The notes: a model not told the origin generated them from the sequence alone. A stretch of DNA of 64,000 nucleotides from Leptodactylus fallax (GCA_947044405.1 CAMRHE010000506.1:802001-866000), one strand, 5' to 3'; numbered from the stretch's first letter, positions 23,047 to 34,963 are shown. Program-made: numbers and translations.

Positions 23047-23985
23047 TCACTACTGGCCTGTAGCTGAGCGAAAACTTCAGCATATGTACAGTACCTGGTG
23101 GCCAGGACTAGCGACTATTGATTTTCTCATTATTTCAGTATGTTCTTGTCTTCGTCCTTGGAAAAACAGCTGAAAACAGAGTATAAACTCAACACTGCCG
23201 TCCCAAGAAATAATAACCCGTAGAGGTCTATAGTGTTTGCTTGGAGAACCGGATTATTAGTAAGAATGTTCCTCCGAACCTTGGAAAAAAATATGTTTAT
23301 TATCTTGTTCTGGAGCCAGAGGACAATGATAAATAGTCTAGAGAAGAGCACGACTTGAGCGAGAGGAGATGTTATTCATAAAACCTTACAAGAACATTCT
23401 ACAGAGAAGAAAACTTCTTCTGCACTTGGAGAATTCTCTCCCAGAAAGGATTAAAGGGTTCATTGTTCATTTCTGCAATTAAAGTAATAACCCCGTCCTG
23501 CCTTGTGCCATACATTCACAGTGCTAGCGACTGGTCTGCAAATGAATGGCTCAGAGCTGGTGCGGGTACAGGAACTTTGCCTGCAGCATCAACAGCACGT
23601 GCCGGCTGTAACCTACAGCAGACACCCTGATACAACACCGAGGATTGAAGCTAGAACTGATCCCAGCTGTTTATCTCCTTAGCTAGCAACCATGGCCTTT
23701 AAGTAGTTAAAGAGAGGAAGGGTACACCCTTTGTCATTCCATTGGTGCACTTGCAATAGGATAACAGGGTGCTATTTCCATGACAGCTCAGGGACAAATG
23801 AAAGCTCCCAGGTCTACAATTTTTGTGCTCCTATTAGGCCCTGCAGGACCTAATAAATTGTCAAGTTTATGTCAAATAGGAAAATATACTGCAATACACA
23901 TTGTGTGGTCTGGACTAAAAAAAAAAGTAAACAAGTGTAACTAAATTTAATAAAATATATAAGGATAAAATTGAAAATCCCCACA
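23047..23985. other. unique sequence, nothing certain
   Basis: About 23,460-23,690 is balanced, non-repetitive sequence that may be a conserved element; this is a guess. No gene recognised. Confidence 0.35.
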
Positions 23986-24090
23986 AAAGTTCATTTTTAA
24001 ATTTTTGCTGTGTTTTTTTGAGCCAAAGCCTGGAGTAGTTTGAGCAGAATGGAGAAGTATAAGTGATTCCTATATATTTCCCATTCCTTT
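23986..24090. mobile_element. fragment of the 'ggccccatgttgc' MITE family
   Basis: 'ttgctgtgtttttttgagcc' followed by 'aaagcctggagtag' and 'tatatttcccattcc' matches the interior of the copies at 32.0 and 38.7 kb. Both termini are missing. Confidence 0.7.
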
Positions 24091-25270
24091 TGTTGCTACT
24101 CTTGGGTGTATATATGTATTTATGTATTTTCTGTATCCCAAAATGGTACCAATGAAAAAGCGACCCCACAAAAAACAAGACCTCACACAGATCTGTTGAA
24201 AGAAACATGAAAAAGTTATAGGTCTTAAACTGGTGACAAAAAAAAACATTTTTTTTATAAGTAATAAAACCTATAAAAGTATAAGACATTTTATATAGTT
24301 AGTATGCCATTTATACTTCTGTTCATGACTAAACAAAAACAATCACTCTCACTCCGATCTTCCTAAAAACGTTATACAATGCCTTATAAGCACCCACTAC
24401 AAATACAACTCATGCCTCTTGTGGCTAGGGTAACAGTAAAATATAAAGGTATGATTTTCAGAATGCAGAGATACTGGAATACTGGAATATATTACTGTTT
24501 CTGTCAATATGCAAATAGGTTAATGCATGTATATTCATTAACCCTACCCCATAGATCTGGGCGAAACCTGCTTGGAGCATGAGCAAAATACATTACAGTT
24601 CACTCTGAGCAGGATATTGTCCAGAAACACTTTCAACATATACGGCTCTAACTCCGAAGCCAGGGGGGTAGAGCCGCGATCTTGAATCTTGGCTTTAAAA
24701 CAAGACCAAGATCTTGTCTGTAGCCCACCTAGATTTGAGATATCACTGGTTAAAGTGGAAGTGCATATACTCACACTTTCACTTTAACCAGTGTGCAGGG
24801 GAACACGAGCAGCTGACAGTGTGCAGGGAGGGGAGAAGGATTTTATTATTCTGCTGCCCCTGTCACTTCAGATGACCCCTGGGAAGGGGTACCATGGACT
24901 TTTGTTCATGATATGACTTCCCTATTATCATTAGGAGCATACTTGCCATTAAACCGCAGAAATTGTTTTGCAGAAAAAAAGTAAAAATAGACTTTTCCCG
25001 TTGATAAAAAAAAAAAGACACTCACACAACTGATATCACCACATCTGTAACTCTAAAATAAAATGAGTACATTATTTATTCTACATGAACGCCATAAACC
25101 ATAAAATTCAGATGACAGAATTGATGTTTTCTGATCATCTTATGTACCCACAAAATACAAGGTCTTGTAAAGCTACACTGAAATAAAATATAAAAAGTTC
25201 TGAAAAAGGGAATTTAGATAGGGATAAACAGTTGCTGGTGTAAGGCTAAAATGTGTTAAAATGCACATAA
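24091..25270. other. unique sequence with one hairpin
   Basis: An imperfect inverted repeat near 24,745-24,797 pairs 'actggttaaagtggaagtg' with 'cactttcactttaaccagt'. Nothing else is recognised. Confidence 0.5.
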
Positions 25271-25545
25271 GGCAGCACAGTGGCTCAGTGGTTACCACTG
25301 TTGCTTTACAGCACTGGAGTCCTGGGTTCGAATCCTGCCAAGGACAACATCTGCAAGGAGTTTGTATGTTCTCCCCGTGTTTGCGTGGGTTTGCTGCGGG
25401 TACTCCGGTTTCCACCCACACTCCAAAGACATACTGATAGGGAATGTAGATTGTGAGCCCTATATGGGACAGCGACTGTCAATGTATGTAAAGCGCTGCG
25501 GAATATGATGGCGCTATATAAGTAAGCGTAATAAATAAATAAGGC
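25271..25545 (+). mobile_element. tRNA-derived SINE with AT-rich tail
   Basis: The 5' part carries RNA polymerase III promoter boxes: A-box-like 'tggctcagtgg' at 25,281-25,291 and B-box 'gggttcgaatcc' at 25,324-25,335. A body with 'tctccccgtgtttgcgtggg' and 'cacactccaaagacatactg' follows, then 'gcgctatataagtaagcgta' and an (ATAA)n tail. This organisation is that of SINE families common in fishes and amphibians. Transcription by Pol III and mobilisation by a partner LINE are inferred from the class. 'ataaggca' precedes the head and recurs after the tail, a possible target duplication. Confidence 0.88.
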
Positions 25546-26903
25546 ACTGGAGTTAAATGTGCCAGGGATGTTTATTTAAGTCATAAATTCAAAATCTGCT
25601 AAAAAAAGTCACTTTTTTGGGACAGTGTTTGCAATTTTAATGTGACTGGGGGTTAATGCGTCTATACAGTATTCAGTGAGTTTCAGGTTACTTGGCCCCC
25701 CCAGGTCTTGTCATTGGAAGAATAAGTGTTAAAAAAACATCCTGTGTATTTACAAAGAGTCCTATAGAATAGTCTCTGGTGCCTTTCCTTGTGTGTGACA
25801 GCATGGCCGGTTGACAGCTATGTGCTGTACAAAACACTGTTTTTCTGCTACTGACTGGTTGGGATACCATAAAAGAAATCTGAAACTTTTATAGTTGTTG
25901 GGAGGCGCACAGAATTTCCAAACTTTGAAGAGTGTATATAGCGCGCACATTCCATTCTTTCATTGGAAAAAAAATGGCTGCATTAACACGGGAAGTAAAA
26001 CATGTGGATTTTATTTTTGGTGTGAAGCAAGAAAAATAAAACAGCTGAGAAGTGGTAGAATATTTTCTCATATGATACAACCATCATCTAGTACTATCAC
26101 CATCATTTAACCCTCAAAATGATTGTCAAGTCAGGATGTGAAAAGCTTGCGTCACTTGGAAGAACTCCACTTCCTTTTCTCAATGATAGTCCATTGGTCC
26201 CATGGTCAAATGAATGGGATTGAGCTGCAATACCAAGCACTCTCATCATACCAATTCAATACTTTATCATCCAGACACATATAGTTTAAATAATAACCAA
26301 CAGAATAAAATGAAATTTGTCATTGGACATCTCACATCATCCTGGGATATCTCAAGCCAAGGAAGAACTCATTTGCAACATCCTGAGGATATCAGTGTGA
26401 AGAGACCTAAGATAGTGGCTACTTACTTCTTCTCGTTCATGGTGGCTTTGGCGCCAAATCCTTTAACAGTTCTCAGAAAAGCACTGTGTTATGGAGGTCA
26501 CACTTGGGTGATATTAGAACATCGTCCAGCGCATTCCCTGCTGTGGGTCTCCTGACTGTTGGTACCTTTGTAATACCGTCACCAGTGGCAACCAAATACC
26601 ATAGTGTAGCACATATAATACCCATAGCAACACCAAATACCACAGCACGACATACCTCCCCAGCAGCGCCAAATACATGCATCCAGCTGAAAATGCCTCC
26701 CAGAAGAGCCAAACAACATGCCCACAACAGACAGAGGAGATAAGAGAAGAGCCTCCTACCTCCAGTACCAGTCTATGATTCCTGCAGACTCTGCTCCTGG
26801 CTGAAGGACCTGTGAACTATTAGTGATGTCATCACTAATCTCTCGAACCACAGAGACTGCACTGATAATGCAGGCTGACAGTATAAGTGCAGTTTCTACT
26901 TTA
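25546..26903. other. unique sequence, nothing recognised
   Basis: Several short ORFs overlap on both strands without recognisable domains; no repeat ends seen. Confidence 0.4.
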
Positions 26904-27127
26904 TGCTAGGTTAACACTTGCATTTTGGTTTCCATTCAGGGGGTCTGCTTTGGGACCCCCCAAACAGAAACCTAATCTGCTTAAAAAAGCAGTTACCCAC
27001 GGAAACCCGCGGACCCCTTAGACTAAAATGGGGTCCGCTGGGTTTCCGCCCGGTTTCTGCCCAAAAAGAGCAAAAATGGGGACCAGAATCCCCAGGCAGA
27101 GACCCAGCGCAGGTGTGAACCTAGCCA
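26904..27127. mobile_element. MITE with 'gctaggttaacac' TIRs
   Basis: The left 'gctaggttaacacttgcatt' and right 'gcaggtgtgaacctagcc' ends are inverted. The interior 'gggaccccccaaacagaaac' and 'aatggggtccgctgggtttc' blocks are shared with the 9.57- and 28.2-kb copies. Confidence 0.83.
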
Positions 27128-27710
27128 TAGAGCCCCCGTTTTGTGCTGAAGCTGACACTGGTAGGGACTCATGATTTACATGAATAAATGAGTGAAAATA
27201 ATATACATGGCTTCAGTTATTTCGTAATGATCCACATGATGCATTATAATCCAGAGCTGTATTAACAATTCTACAAGCTTCAGAGCTGCAGTCCCCTTGC
27301 TGACTCAATGTCTATGAAGATCTATGCTACTTCACACAAAGCATCTTTTTGTGAAAACATAATCTTCAATCTTCATTACTTCATAGAAACATTCTGGTGC
27401 AATATTCTAATTATCTATAGCAAAAAGCTGCCAAAAATTAATTGTGGAATGTTAAGTGCATAGTTTCCGAAAAAAAAAGACTCTGCTGGCAATTCACTTC
27501 AAGCAGCTCAAAGCACTCGAAGTATAGCAACATATGTCTTTTTTAACACTAAGTATATGAAGCACTTTTGGAATGCCAAACTTCTAACCAGAGTCCTTAG
27601 CAACCCAGCTGTTTCCAGATGATACAGAAGACCAATAATCTTCATAGAACAGTAAACATGTGGAATGGTACAGAATGTTCCCTTTCTACCCATAAATTAT
27701 TATGTCACTG

Positions 27711-27718
<8 letters not shown>
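27128..27718. other. unique AT-rich sequence, nothing recognised
   Basis: No gene or repeat signature. Confidence 0.4.

Positions 27719-27762
<44 letters not shown>
27719..27762. repeat. (TA)n microsatellite
   Basis: About 22 uninterrupted TA dinucleotides. Confidence 0.98.
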
Positions 27763-27766
<4 letters not shown>

Positions 27767-28224
27767 AAAACATAAAGGCTTGGGACTTGCAGATGACAGC
27801 AGTGGCCTTGGATGACCTCCTGTAAATGAAGAGAAGTCACTGATAACTGAAGGAGTTCAGGGACACCAAGATTATTTGGAGAGCGCTTAGTGTTTTTAGA
27901 TCAGAATGTCGCCAAATTTTTTTCTAACTTCCCACGAAAAGTTCTGGGGAATTTTTGTGCATCGATGTGTTGGCCTAAGTCAATAAAAAAGTTATATAAA
28001 CTATATATAATGTTATGTGAAGTATTCTCTGAACAGGAAGTAATTCAGTTGCTGTTACAATGGTCTTTATAGTCTAGGAATAACCTTCTGATACTTTGTT
28101 ATTCTGTTCTATTGCATGGATATTGGTTGTGGGGCTAGCAGGGCATGTGTGCCATGGGGGATGGGAGCAAGCTTTGGGAGGGTTGGTACTGGTACCAATA
28201 GAGATAGCTAATAATATCTAACAC

Positions 28225-28470
28225 TGTGGTCACACTAACGTTGGGTGAACATTCGGTGACCCTGTCCCCATTCCACTTAAAATAGGCAGAGAGAAAACTA
28301 CTGGACTGAAAAGCAGGACTTTTCTCTCCACCAACTTCGGGCAGAAACTGGGCGGAAACCTGACGGACCCCATTATACTCTATACTCTTTTTAAGCAGAT
28401 AGGGTTTCCATTTTTCAGGTCCACAAGCAGACCTGAACGGAAACCTGAACGCTAGTGTGAATCTAGCGTA
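28225..28470. mobile_element. MITE with 'cacactaacg/cgctagtgtg' TIRs
   Basis: The ends 'gtggtcacactaacgttggg' and 'cgctagtgtgaatctagcg' are inverted, and 'tgacggaccccattatactc' and 'gcagatagggtttccatttt' match the family interior. Confidence 0.83.
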
Positions 28471-29240
28471 ACAAATACTATTGCCGATACATATTATTTT
28501 GGCAACAGAGTTCGCTTGGTTGTGGAGAATGGATATCTCTATTTTACAGAAGCTACACTGGTAGTAACATTATGGGTACTTTTTTGACCTGTGTTATTAG
28601 CCTTACTATGTAACTAATAATTGGTCAATTCTGTATGGCTTTTTTGACTCTATTCTTCAAGTAAAGTAAAGCTGACCATTCACATTAGTTGTCGGCCAGT
28701 CGTTCATTTGACTCGCATCCGTACTGTCTGCTTTTCTTTAGACCAAATATGGCCGAGTTCTCAGTAGGGAGAGGAGAAAAAGACTCTGCAAGATACTTTC
28801 CTTTGAGAACAAAACAATCGGGCATGTTGAAACCAACTGCTCAATCCTTCCTCATTGGTAAGGGAAAAAAAAATCTATGGTAAAGTGAATGACAGCTACT
28901 TATCTGATGATATGTGGTGTGGAGAGACACAACTGCATGCTGGGTGGCGTAGTTGTGGAGGCAACCATGCGACTCCCAGTGTGAATCATTCATGGGTCCT
29001 ATCAACTTTAGCAGAGTGCCCCCCCAATAACAAACTACAAGCAGGATTTCCTGTACAAACAATGTCAAAAATGAACAGAGTGCCTCAAAAATAATATTAC
29101 CAGATAGTCTCTGTACTAACAGGAGAGAGTGTCTCCCTTCAGGAAGTGATGTCACGTCTATTGGTCGTATGGCCATGATACACCTATGAGGTCCTTATTT
29201 AAAATTTATGGTCTTCCATAAAGGGGTACTCCAGACTAGC
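28471..29240. other. unique sequence, nothing recognised
   Basis: ORFs on both strands at 28.84-29.18 kb overlap and show no domain. Confidence 0.4.
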
Positions 29241-29244
29241 CAGA

Positions 29245-29529
29245 AAACAGGACAACGCCAGGCCGCATTTTGCTTTTGCAACTGTGTGGCCTGAATGTGA
29301 TAAAATGGCCTGCAGTGTCTGCGGACTGGTCTCCCATCTAGCACATGTGGGATGTCATTGGGTGACAATTGGAAGGTAGCTGCCAGTGGTCAATCTAGAT
29401 TATTTGGGTGCCCAAATGCATTCAGCGTGGCATACCATTCCTCAGACAACCATTAATAACCTCACTGATAGCATGCCAAGGCTTTCAAGTGTGGGTATTT
29501 CTGAGACTGGTGCTTATATTCGATACTGA
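29245..29529 (+). pseudogene. broken Tc1/mariner-like transposase, C-terminal part
   Basis: Forward-strand pieces in different frames match the end of a Tc1-like transposase. 'QDNARPH' from about 29,248 includes the second catalytic Asp. 'SADWSPI-stop-HMWDVIG' near 29,320-29,360 is the motif around the catalytic Glu, here turned into a TAG stop at 29,339-29,341. The third piece (29,428-29,529) reads WHTIPQTTINNL, then SMPR, and ends in ARY-like 'AYIRY' before the TGA stop. At least two frameshifts separate the pieces and nothing upstream is left. The lineage differs from the 33.2-, 45.2- and 57.6-kb elements. It cannot encode a working enzyme. Confidence 0.85.
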
Positions 29530-30717
29530 ATAAATCCAGATGTTCTCAATATTTTGTTTTTCATTTTTTTAAAATTTTTATATCATTAGCATGCCCTTCC
29601 ATCCTGAGATTTCCAAAATCCTTAAACTTTTCCATCTTGGTGTTGTAGTTTCAATGTATAAGAGTGTTGCAATGAAGAACTTCCAGTTATGTAAATCCCA
29701 TATAGATTTATAACGCATTTTATTTTTACCCCTACTATGTACATAAGGTCTGTATTCCACTATGTATATGTTTAGCTTTTTCCAATAATAACTGATAAAC
29801 CGTCTGTTTTTGTCCTATTTTCTTCCAGCAGCCTTATATGGATAAGATCACAGCTGCAGCTTCTGTGGTGGAGCTCGGCCAGCATGGGCTTCCTGGCTTC
29901 CCGAGAGCAGACAGCTAAATGAGTCACTTGTTATAAAAAGGCCAGAGCTGTGAAGCAGTCCCCTGGAATCTGAAGAATGCTACAATATTTATTAAGAGCG
30001 AGAAGTCAGTGAACAAGTCAATAGTTTGTAACAGGTCAGACCTCAGCGATATTGCATGGTGCTTATGAACCAAAGGGACCTTCTCTTATCGGGACCTTGT
30101 ATTGGCCTCAGTTACTAGATGCTCATAAACAAAAATAATACATGGTCAATAATGGGAGCATTGTACGTAATTATTACATAACATCAGAATTGGACTGGCC
30201 CACCGGAGTACCAGGAGACCTTCTGGTGGGGCCAGAATTTATCACAACAATTCTCCAACAGAAGACACCCAAATTTGAAGGCTACTGTGATCTATTTTCT
30301 AGTAGTTTTTGAAGGATGGGCCCCCAAAATAATTTTATCTGTTGGGTCCAAGGAACCTCAAACTGACGTTGCATAGCACCAACACATTCTATAGATGTAG
30401 TGTTATATGAGGCCTGGAGTACATGGAGGGGCCAGGTTCACCAAATAAGGGTCACCTGTTGTTAGTGGCACTATTAGAAGGGTTCCCCAAACAAAGGATC
30501 CCCCTATATAAAATCCATGTACCCAAATATTAGATGGGCTTTACTGTCTTAATGACCAAACCCCTTGGACCATCTTTTTCACATGAAAAGGAACCAAAAA
30601 CTGTAACATAAAGGTACACACAGGCCGATGTTGGCCTGAGCAGATGCAAACCTAAGCAGCAGTATTCAGCAGAATATTTCAGAGATGCCTCTATCAAATA
30701 CCTTATATGTCCCTTAA
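29530..30717. other. unique sequence with a hAT-end relic
   Basis: At about 30,187-30,226 'attggactggcccaccgg' repeats the terminus of the 17.1-21.05 kb hAT-like element in degraded form; no partner end is visible. About 29,830-29,990 is balanced non-repetitive sequence of unknown role. Confidence 0.45.
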
Positions 30718-31099
30718 AGGGAACTTTTTGTATTGAAAATGAAATCCTATCTGCGAGCAGCATGTTATAGAACAGTAGTAGAGTTTTGTAGGAAAAGTAT
30801 AGTATAATTGTACAAATTTTATTCTAATTCCTGCTCATTTTGGGCTTAGGAGTCCACTGGGAGGTCCTACTCATTAATTGGCAGCCATCTTGGATGTACC
30901 CTTATACAGGAAGGCTGTCAATCATTGATAGGACCGCCTCCTGGACTCCTAAGCACAGAATGGGCAGGAACTAATAAAATAAAGTTATGCTCAATCTCAC
31001 TGATTCTGGCAGCCATAATTTTATTAAATTGCTCAGTTGATTTTTTAAAGTAGTTAAGTCTATGGATAAGTGATAAATATTGTTTCTTGGAAAACCCCT
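30718..31099. mobile_element. TTAA-flanked MITE (382 bp)
   Basis: TTAA at 30,714-30,717 and 31,100-31,103. The inner inverted pair 'cttaggagtccactgggagg' and 'cctcctggactcctaag' surrounds the centre near 30,890. The outer ends ('agggaactttttg' and 'ttggaaaacccct') are only partly inverted. Confidence 0.7.
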
Positions 31100-31103
31100 T
31101 TAA

Positions 31104-31920
31104 TGAGCAGGAAACTGGTCCAAAAATCTGTACAAAGTGATGTTACAAATAGTCTCCCACCGACTTTCCAGAATCTGCATTCTGCTGTATTTGTATATCT
31201 GGAGTGTATAGTTTAGTTTGTATGTTAGCTGTTAGGATTTTTATTGGCCTATAAATGTTGTACAGTTTCATGAATGCACCATATCACATATCTGCAGAGC
31301 CCAATATCCTGCACTTCTTGTAAAAACATTTGCACTAAACGACACAGTGGGCTTGTTCTTCCCGTCACACGATCCTGCAGACTTCATGTATTGCACTGCA
31401 CAGTGGACATTGTTATTTGATGGCGGACGTCCTGGGTTTTATTATTATTACGTTGGCAGTCGTGAAGGAAAATTGGACAACAACCAAATAAATGTGAAGA
31501 ATTCCATGGAGTGAATCATAAATCAGACGACTAATGTGACAAATGTGCTGGAATGTCTCATACCCACATTATGAATTTGAAATGTAGTCGACAGTCGGCC
31601 ATTGACCCAAGAGAGGAATGCAAATAATATGGCAGGTTCAAAACAAAATTTCTTGCCACTGTTTCCACAGATTTGGCTTTTAGCCATAGCAAATACGTCT
31701 TTCCTTTGTTCCCCTTGCACTGTATATCTTTTACATACCTAATAGGAGCCAGTGATAAGGTATGGGTGGAATACAGCATTCCCTAGGTAGAGAGAAGAAT
31801 ATCTGGCAATCATGTTATACAGAGCTATGTCAATACACACATGTATACTTTACCCTATACAGTTTAATGTAATATTAACTGTATACAAAGTTGTAAAGTG
31901 GGGAACCCTGGAAATTCTTC
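31104..31920. other. unique sequence, nothing recognised
   Basis: Short minus-strand ORFs near 31.52-31.78 kb lack domains. Confidence 0.4.
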
Positions 31921-31922
31921 AG

Positions 31923-31975
<53 letters not shown>
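31923..31975. repeat. (TCTA)n microsatellite
   Basis: About 13 uninterrupted 'tcta' units. Confidence 0.98.
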
Positions 31976-32011
31976 TTGATGAAAACCCAAGGAGTTGAAT
32001 TGGTCTTGGTC

Positions 32012-32231
32012 TCCAAGGCCCCACATTGCAGAAATGCAGCTTTTTTTGTTGCAGCTTTTGTTGCGGTTTTTTGAGCCAAAGCCAAGAGTGAATGCAAAAG
32101 GAATGGACAATATATAGGAAGAACTTATGTTTCTACCTTCTGTTCAATCCACTACTGTCTTTGGCTCAAAAAACCGCAACAAAATCTGCAACAAAAAAAG
32201 CTGCGTTTCCGCAATGTGGGGCTGTAGCCTA
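32012..32231. mobile_element. palindromic MITE, 'ggccccacattgc' TIR
   Basis: 'aaggccccacattgcagaaa' on the left is inverted as 'tttccgcaatgtggggct' on the right. Long inner arms follow ('gcggttttttgagccaaagc' against 'tttggctcaaaaaaccgc'). A sister copy lies at 38.7 kb. Confidence 0.88.
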
Positions 32232-33160
32232 ACTCAGGTTTGAAATCATATGTGGCCATAAAAGTAAAAAGAAAAAATATGTGACCATAAAATGTAGAGT
32301 GGAGTGGGGAGGGAGAAGGAGAAGCTCAGGGATAAAGAAGGAGAGGCATAGTCAGCCAGAGGTGGCATCAGCTAATAGTGAGTTTACTATCTCATTCCAA
32401 GTGCTTTATTCCCCCCCCCCCCAATACTGTTCAGTACATCTCTATAATGTTCTCCATGTTGCATCTGAGTGACTGACAGAGTGTAGGGAGCTAAATATCC
32501 TATTTTCTCTATTAGTTGGTAGATATCACGTCAGTCAGTTTCCACCTACTAGCTCTGAGACAACTGAGAACTAGAAATACAATAGAACCTGTAGAGGGGA
32601 AATGGTTTATTCCTCATGCGCGCACATGGCAGTTTAGGTTCCTTTAAACCGTTGTCTTTTTTTCCAAACTGAGCCAATTGTTCTAACCTTTGTTGCATAA
32701 AGGAGACTTTTATAATGTAGTGCCCTGCCATTGAACCATTTTGATATGTTGTCCTTTCCATTTGGGGACAACTATTGTTGACTATATGTATTATATATTA
32801 TATAAGTCATTTCTGTGTGGACATTTAGAATAGTGGTATATTTTATGTGGCAAAAGGACCTTTGGAGAACCCTAAGGGTCCTGAGCCCGTTAGCGACTGC
32901 TGCCGCTGCACTCCCTGTACATATGACCCTGCATATGACAGTACATAAAGTTAAAAAAAAATGTAAAAAGTAACAGCAATTTAAGTACAATAAATACAGT
33001 GAAAATTTTTTTTATTTCATCAAAGTAAAAATAACATATAATACATTTACTGTATATATTATACCCAAATAATATTTACTGTATATATTATACTGTATAT
33101 ACCCACACTTGTCATGACCCATACAATATATTTCTACCCTTTCTAAGTTTAAATGATGAA
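32232..33160. other. unique AT-rich sequence, nothing recognised
   Basis: A C run lies at about 32,411-32,422 and 'tactgtatatattat' words recur near 33,050-33,100. No gene seen. Confidence 0.4.
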
Positions 33161-33162
33161 AA

Positions 33163-33208
<46 letters not shown>
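33161..33208. repeat. (TA)n microsatellite, transposon target
   Basis: A TA run ends exactly at the left terminus of the 33,209-34,838 transposon and resumes at 34,839-34,868 on the other side. The transposon therefore landed inside one TA microsatellite. Confidence 0.95.
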
Positions 33209-33211
<3 letters not shown>

Positions 33212-34835
33212 TACAGACCAAAAGTTTGGACACACCTTCTTATTCCAAGAGTTTTCTGTATTTTCATGACTATAAAAATTGTAGATTCACACTGAAGGCA
33301 TCAGAACTATGAATTAACACATGTGGAATTATATACTTAACAAAAAAGTGTGAAACAAATGAAAATATGTCTTATATTCTAGGTTCTTCAAAGTAGCCAC
33401 CTTTTGCTTTGATTACTGCTTTGCACACTCTTGGCATTCTCTTGATGAGCTTCAAGAGGTAGTCACCTGAAATGGTCTTCCAACAGTCTTGAAGGAGTTC
33501 CCAGAGATGCTTAGCACTTGTTGGCCCTTTTGCCTTCACTCTGCGGACTAGCTCACCCCAAACCATCTCGATTGGGTTCAGGTCTGGTGACTGTGGAGGC
33601 CAGGTCATCTGGAGTAGCACCCCATCATTCTCCTTCTTGGTCAAATAGCCCTTACACAGTCTGGAGGTGTGTTTGGGGTCATTGTCCTGTTGAAAAATAA
33701 ATGATGGTCCAACTAAACGCAAACCGGATGGAATAGCATGCTGCTGCAAGATGCTGTGGTAACCATGCTGGTTCAGTATTCTTTCAATTTTGAATAAATC
33801 CCCAACAGTGTCACCAGCAAAGCACCCCCACACCATCACACCTCCTCCTCCATGCTTCACGGTGGGAACCAGGCATGTAGAGTCCATTCGTTCACCTTTT
33901 CTGCGTCGCACAAAGACACGGTGGTTGGAACCAAAGATCTCAAATTTGGACTCATCAGACCAAAGCACAGATTTCCACAGGTCTAATGTTCATTCCTTGT
34001 GTTCTTTAGCCCAAACAAGTCTCTTCTGCTTGTTGCCTGTCCTTAGCAGTGGTTTCCTAGCAGCTATTTTACCATGAAGGCCTGCTGCACACAGTCTCCT
34101 CTTAACAGTTGTTGTAGAGATGTGTCTGCTGCTAGAACTCTGTGTGACATTGACCTGCTCTCTAATCTGAGCTGCTGTTAACCCGCGATTTCTGAGGCTG
34201 GTGACTCGGATAAACTTATCCTCCGCAGCAGAGGTGACTCTTGGTCTTCCTTTCCTGGGGCGGTACTCATGTGAGCCAGTTTCTTTGTAGCGCTTGATGG
34301 TTTTGGCCACTGCACTTGGGGATACTTTCAAAGGTTTCCCAATTTTTTGGACTGACTGACCTTCATTTCTTAAAGTAATGATGGCCACTCGTTTTTCTTT
34401 ACTTAGCTGCTTTTTTCTTGCCATAATACAAATTCTAACACTCCATTCAGTAGGACTATCAGCTGTGTATCCACCTGACTTCTGAACAACACAACTGATG
34501 GTCCCAACCCCATTTATAAGGCAAGAAATCCCACTTATTAAACCTGACAGGGCACACCTGTGAAGTGAAAACCATTTCAGGTGACTACCTCTTGAAGCTC
34601 ATCAAGAGAATGCCAAGAATGTGCAAAGCAGTAATCAAAGCAAAAGGTGGCTACTTTGAAGAACCTAGAATATAAGACATATTTTCAGTTGTTTCACACT
34701 TTTTTGTTAAGTATATAATTCCACATGTGTTAATTCATAGTTTTGATGCCTTCAGTGTGAATCTACAATTTTTATAGTCATGAAAATACAGAAAACTCTT
34801 GGAATGAGAAGGTGTGTCCAAACTTTTGGTCTGTA

Positions 34836-34838
<3 letters not shown>
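33209..34838 (-). mobile_element. full-length Tc1-group transposon, DD38E (Intruder-like)
   Basis: A 1,630-bp element bounded by TA on both sides. The terminal inverted repeats are 268 bp each (33,209-33,476 and 34,571-34,838), starting 'cagtacagaccaaaagtttg'. By eye they differ at about four positions (around 33,240, 33,306, 33,362 and 33,428), so the insertion is fairly young or homogenised. One transposase gene lies on the minus strand. Its last ~34 codons and stop fall inside the left TIR, so the right TIR carries an untranslated copy of the C-terminal coding sequence. The ends resemble a Tc1 family widespread in fishes, lampreys and frogs. The longer D-to-E spacing places it with the DD38E Intruder group. 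Confidence 0.95.
33372..34424 (-). pseudogene. DD38E Tc1-group transposase, one in-frame stop
   Basis: 350 codons from ATG at 34,424 to the stop at 33,372, in a single frame. Residues about 8-48 form the first helix-turn-helix of the DNA-binding domain, GRPR at 59-62 is the linker motif, and a second helix-turn-helix follows to about residue 120. The DDE core has D157 (in WSDESKF), D247 (in QQDNDPKH) and E286 (in SPDLNPIE). There are 38 residues between the second D and E, against 34 in classical Tc1. Codon 145 is TGA (33,990-33,992) where related transposases have Trp before TLD; this one change splits the protein before the catalytic core. A GTG at 33,968 could start the catalytic half, but that product would lack DNA binding. 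The family does cut-and-paste transposition into TA sites. Confidence 0.93.

Positions 34839-34868
<30 letters not shown>
34839..34868. repeat. (TA)n microsatellite, right flank of transposon
   Basis: Continuation of the TA tract interrupted by the DD38E element. Confidence 0.95.
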
Positions 34869-34871
<3 letters not shown>

Positions 34872-34963
34872 AAAAAAGGAAAAGATAAAAACAATACTGA
34901 TAAAATAGCTACTTAACCTTAAAATAAAAAAGGAGGCAAAAACTAAAAAGAAATGGTCCTTAA

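Noticed and set aside
23915..24289. 124-codon minus-strand hydrophobic ORF
   Set aside because: Part of it is a MITE fragment and the rest is AT-rich; the Phe/Tyr richness comes from base composition.
25271..25340. Functional tRNA gene
   Set aside because: A and B boxes are present, but the sequence continues into a SINE body with an AT-rich tail and the acceptor stem does not close, so it is a SINE head.
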